A DNA stretch of 64,000 nt from Akkermansiaceae bacterium (GTDB lineage: Bacteria; Verrucomicrobiota; Verrucomicrobiia; Verrucomicrobiales; Akkermansiaceae): contig CAIVSK010000014.1 in the NCBI GenBank assembly GCA_903908495.1, forward strand, positions 27,315-91,314, in the 5' to 3' direction. Below, in pieces: positions 61,763 to 64,000 of the stretch. A program made the position numbers and the translations under genes. The first letter of the stretch is position 1; the number at the start of each line of letters is the position of its first letter. Below the pieces are notes generated by a model. It searched no databases. It was not told the DNA's origin and saw nothing but the letters and a program-made list of their open reading frames with translations.

Positions 61763-64000
61763 CTATGGCACGGCGATGTCGAGGCGGGCGAAGAGTTTGG
61801 TGTTGGTGCCGCGCGGAATATAGACCCGCACGCGGGCCGTGTCCGGCGAGGCGGGGACAAAACTGAAGTCGGCATCCACCAGGATCTTCACGCCAGCCTC
61901 GCCGTCGACGGCGGTGGTCCAGCCGCTGAGGTCGCTGCCGAATTGGACGTTCGAGCTGACCGCCGCCGCCACCGATAGATTGCTGCGGCGGAAGGTGAAC
62001 AGGATGTAGTCGACCGAGCCGGCACCGAGGTCGGTGGTGACCCGTTCGAGGGTCGGCGCCAAGGCTGCGTCCATGCCCGAGGCCGGGTTGCCGCCGAGGA
62101 CCATTTCCGCGGCGTTGCTCAGACCGTCGCCATCCGGATCGCCGGTGGGGGTGGTATTGGCGCCGGGAGCGAAGGTGAAGCTGTCCATCCACGAGGTGAA
62201 GGTGGCTGAGGAGGCCAGCGTCAGAACGCCGGTCGCTTCGTCAAAGGTCCATACCTTGGCACCTTCGGTCTTGGTCCACTTGTCGCTGCCGGCGTCGACA
62301 AAGCCGACGACGGTGAAAGTGGCTCCGTAGGCGCCGCTGAGCGAAGCCACGTTTTCCAAGGTCCAGGTGCCACTGGTGAGGGCGGCGGCGGCCGTGGTAT
62401 CGATGGCGAAGTTGCCGTCGATGACCAGGGTGCCGGCACCGGAGATGCTGTTGGTGGTGCCGCTGGTGGCACCGATGGCAAACGCGAGTTGTGCGCCGCT
62501 GGCGAGCGTGAGGGTGCCGGCATTGACGACGGTGTTGCCGGTGCAGGTGTTGGCGCCGGTGAGGGTGAGCAGGCCCGAATTACCCTTGATCAAGGTGCCA
62601 TTGCCGGAAATGACTCCGGCCAGCGTTTGGTTTGCCGTGCTGTTGATGGCCAGTGTGGCGGAGTTGGCAATGGCGATGGCGGCGGCGTAGGTGCCGCTGC
62701 CGAGTTGTCCCGCTCCGCTGGTCTCCACCGTGCCTTCGTTGATCATGGTGGCACCCGTCAATGTGTTGACTGCGGTGAGCAGCATCTTGCCAGTTCCGTT
62801 CTTGACCAGCGGGCTGCTGCCGAGGAGCGGCGCTGCCACCACCAGGTCATTGCCGCTCGGATCTCCGGTGGCTGCAACCGCGAAGGGATTGCCCGAATTG
62901 ACCGAATAGCCGGACGCGCCGGTTCCCGTGAGCGTCGAGGTGGCGGACCCTCCGACGGTCACGCCGTAGTCGATGGTGCTGTATTGGCCGTCGTAGCCGC
63001 CGGCGTAAATGCCGTTGATGGTGCCGCCATTAAGGGTGAGCGGGCCGAAGTGATTGTGATAGGCGTTGAGGGTGATCGTGCCGCCATTGACCGTGACCGG
63101 GGTGAATACCGTGGTTTGTCCCTGCAACACGTTGACGGAGTTGATGACCAGCGTCGCGCCGGCATTGACGGTGATGCTGGTGGTCGGCGAGAAGGCCCGG
63201 ATGTAGTCGGGGGAGCTGAGCTCCAAGGTGCCGCCGTCGACCTGCACCGCGCCGGCAAACGATTCACTCGCGGCCAAGGTCAAGGTGCCCGCGCCGTTCT
63301 TGACCAAGCTGCCGCTGCCGCTGATGACTCCGCCCAAGGTTTGGGTGGCGCTGCTGTTGTAGGCGAGGCTGCCGTTATCGGTGATGGCGGCGCCGTAACT
63401 GCCGCTGCCGAGTTGGCCGGCACCGCCGATTGCAAGCGTGCCCGCGGCGATGGTGGTGGCTCCGGTGAAGGTATTCACGCCGGACAAGGTGATGGTGCCG
63501 GCGGCGGAGTTGAGCGCCAGCGCGCCGCCGGAGACCGCGCCGCTGATGGTGCCGGTGCCGCCGAGGCTGCCGTTGACGAGGGCGAGGGGGCCGTCGCTGA
63601 GGGCTGCCGCGTTGCCGAGGATGAGGGAGCCGCCGTCGAGGACGGTGCCACCGCCGTAGGTGTTGGCAGTGTTGAGGGTGAGGCTGGCTGGGCCGGACTT
63701 GATTAGAGTGGTGGTGGCACCGGCGATGCTGCCGGTGCCGCTCACGCTGTAATCCAGACTGGAGTTGGCAAAAAAGACCGACGCGGGAGCCACGGTGGAG
63801 TCGAGGGTGATCGCCGTGGTGCCGGAAGCCGTGTCGTCAAAGGTCACCACATCGCCATCCATGAAATCGGTGCCGACGTTGGTGATCCAGTTTTTCGGCC
63901 AGGCCAGCGCGCTGCTGGTCCACTCGCCGCTCAGCGCGCCGGTCCACGACGGGTTGATGCCGCTGACCGCATAATCGACGAATCCACCGTGAATGACCAG
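61763..64000 (-). CDS. Autotransporter-associated beta-strand repeat protein, 5' end beyond right window edge
   Basis: The ORF listed as 61763-63862 is open to the window end (LVIHGGFVDYAVSGINPSWTGALSGEWTSSALAWPKNWITNVGTDFMDGDVVTFDD...); repeats NGAGTLTLAASESFAGAVQVDGGTLELSS; C-term TGDPDGDGLSNAAEMVLGGNP. Confidence 0.9.
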   Translation of the reverse strand: MVIHGGFVDYAVSGINPSWTGALSGEWTSSALAWPKNWITNVGTDFMDGDVVTFDDTASGTTAITLDSTVAPASVFFANSSLDYSVSGTGSIAGATTTLIKSGPASLTLNTANTYGGGTVLDGGSLILGNAAALSDGPLALVNGSLGGTGTISGAVSGGALALNSAAGTITLSGVNTFTGATTIAAGTLAIGGAGQLGSGSYGAAITDNGSLAYNSSATQTLGGVISGSGSLVKNGAGTLTLAASESFAGAVQVDGGTLELSSPDYIRAFSPTTSITVNAGATLVINSVNVLQGQTTVFTPVTVNGGTITLNAYHNHFGPLTLNGGTINGIYAGGYDGQYSTIDYGVTVGGSATSTLTGTGASGYSVNSGNPFAVAATGDPSGNDLVVAAPLLGSSPLVKNGTGKMLLTAVNTLTGATMINEGTVETSGAGQLGSGTYAAAIAIANSATLAINSTANQTLAGVISGNGTLIKGNSGLLTLTGANTCTGNTVVNAGTLTLASGAQLAFAIGATSGTTNSISGAGTLVIDGNFAIDTTAAAALTSGTWTLENVASLSGAYGATFTVVGFVDAGSDKWTKTEGAKVWTFDEATGVLTLASSATFTSWMDSFTFAPGANTTPTGDPDGDGLSNAAEMVLGGNPASGMDAALAPTLERVTTDLGAGSVDYILFTFRRSNLSVAAAVSSNVQFGSDLSGWTTAVDGEAGVKILVDADFSFVPASPDTARVRVYIPRGTNTKLFARLDIAVP

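Overview
This 64 kb window is GC-rich and looks like a Verrucomicrobiota-type chromosome segment (inference from protein families; no taxonomy search was run). Left part: the N-terminal part of uvrA (runs off the left edge), a Ser/Thr protein kinase, the RNase P RNA gene rnpB (minus strand, perfect P1 pairing located), a ygiB/ygiC-like pair, a GH38-like protein with an N-terminal rhamnogalacturonan-lyase-type domain, a HupE/UreJ-like protein, a LysM protein with a degenerate YkuD domain, and a GAF histidine kinase. Centre (about 14.5-45.3 kb): a glycan-degradation island rich in alpha-L-rhamnosidases (GH78, GH78-like paralogues, GH106), two GH2 enzymes, an autotransporter-repeat protein and a GntR/LacI hybrid regulator. 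It also holds several gene remnants (AraC-type sensor fragment, aldose 1-epimerase fragment, frameshifted Rpn/PDDEXK_2 gene). Right part: a nucleotide-sugar dehydrogenase, an APC permease fused to a hybrid histidine kinase, a truncated MerR-like ORF next to an SRPBCC gene, and very large secreted proteins (CotH/lamin-tail/autotransporter repeats). Most notable observations: (1) three near-identical operator-like elements TGGCAATTC-N12-TGGCAATTC (21 bp period), each about 100-135 bp upstream of a secreted glycan-related gene; (2) a circularly permuted beta-sandwich domain inserted in the GH106 catalytic region; (3) the transporter-histidine kinase-receiver fusion; (4) a likely photoregulator (MerR) remnant beside its usual SRPBCC neighbour.
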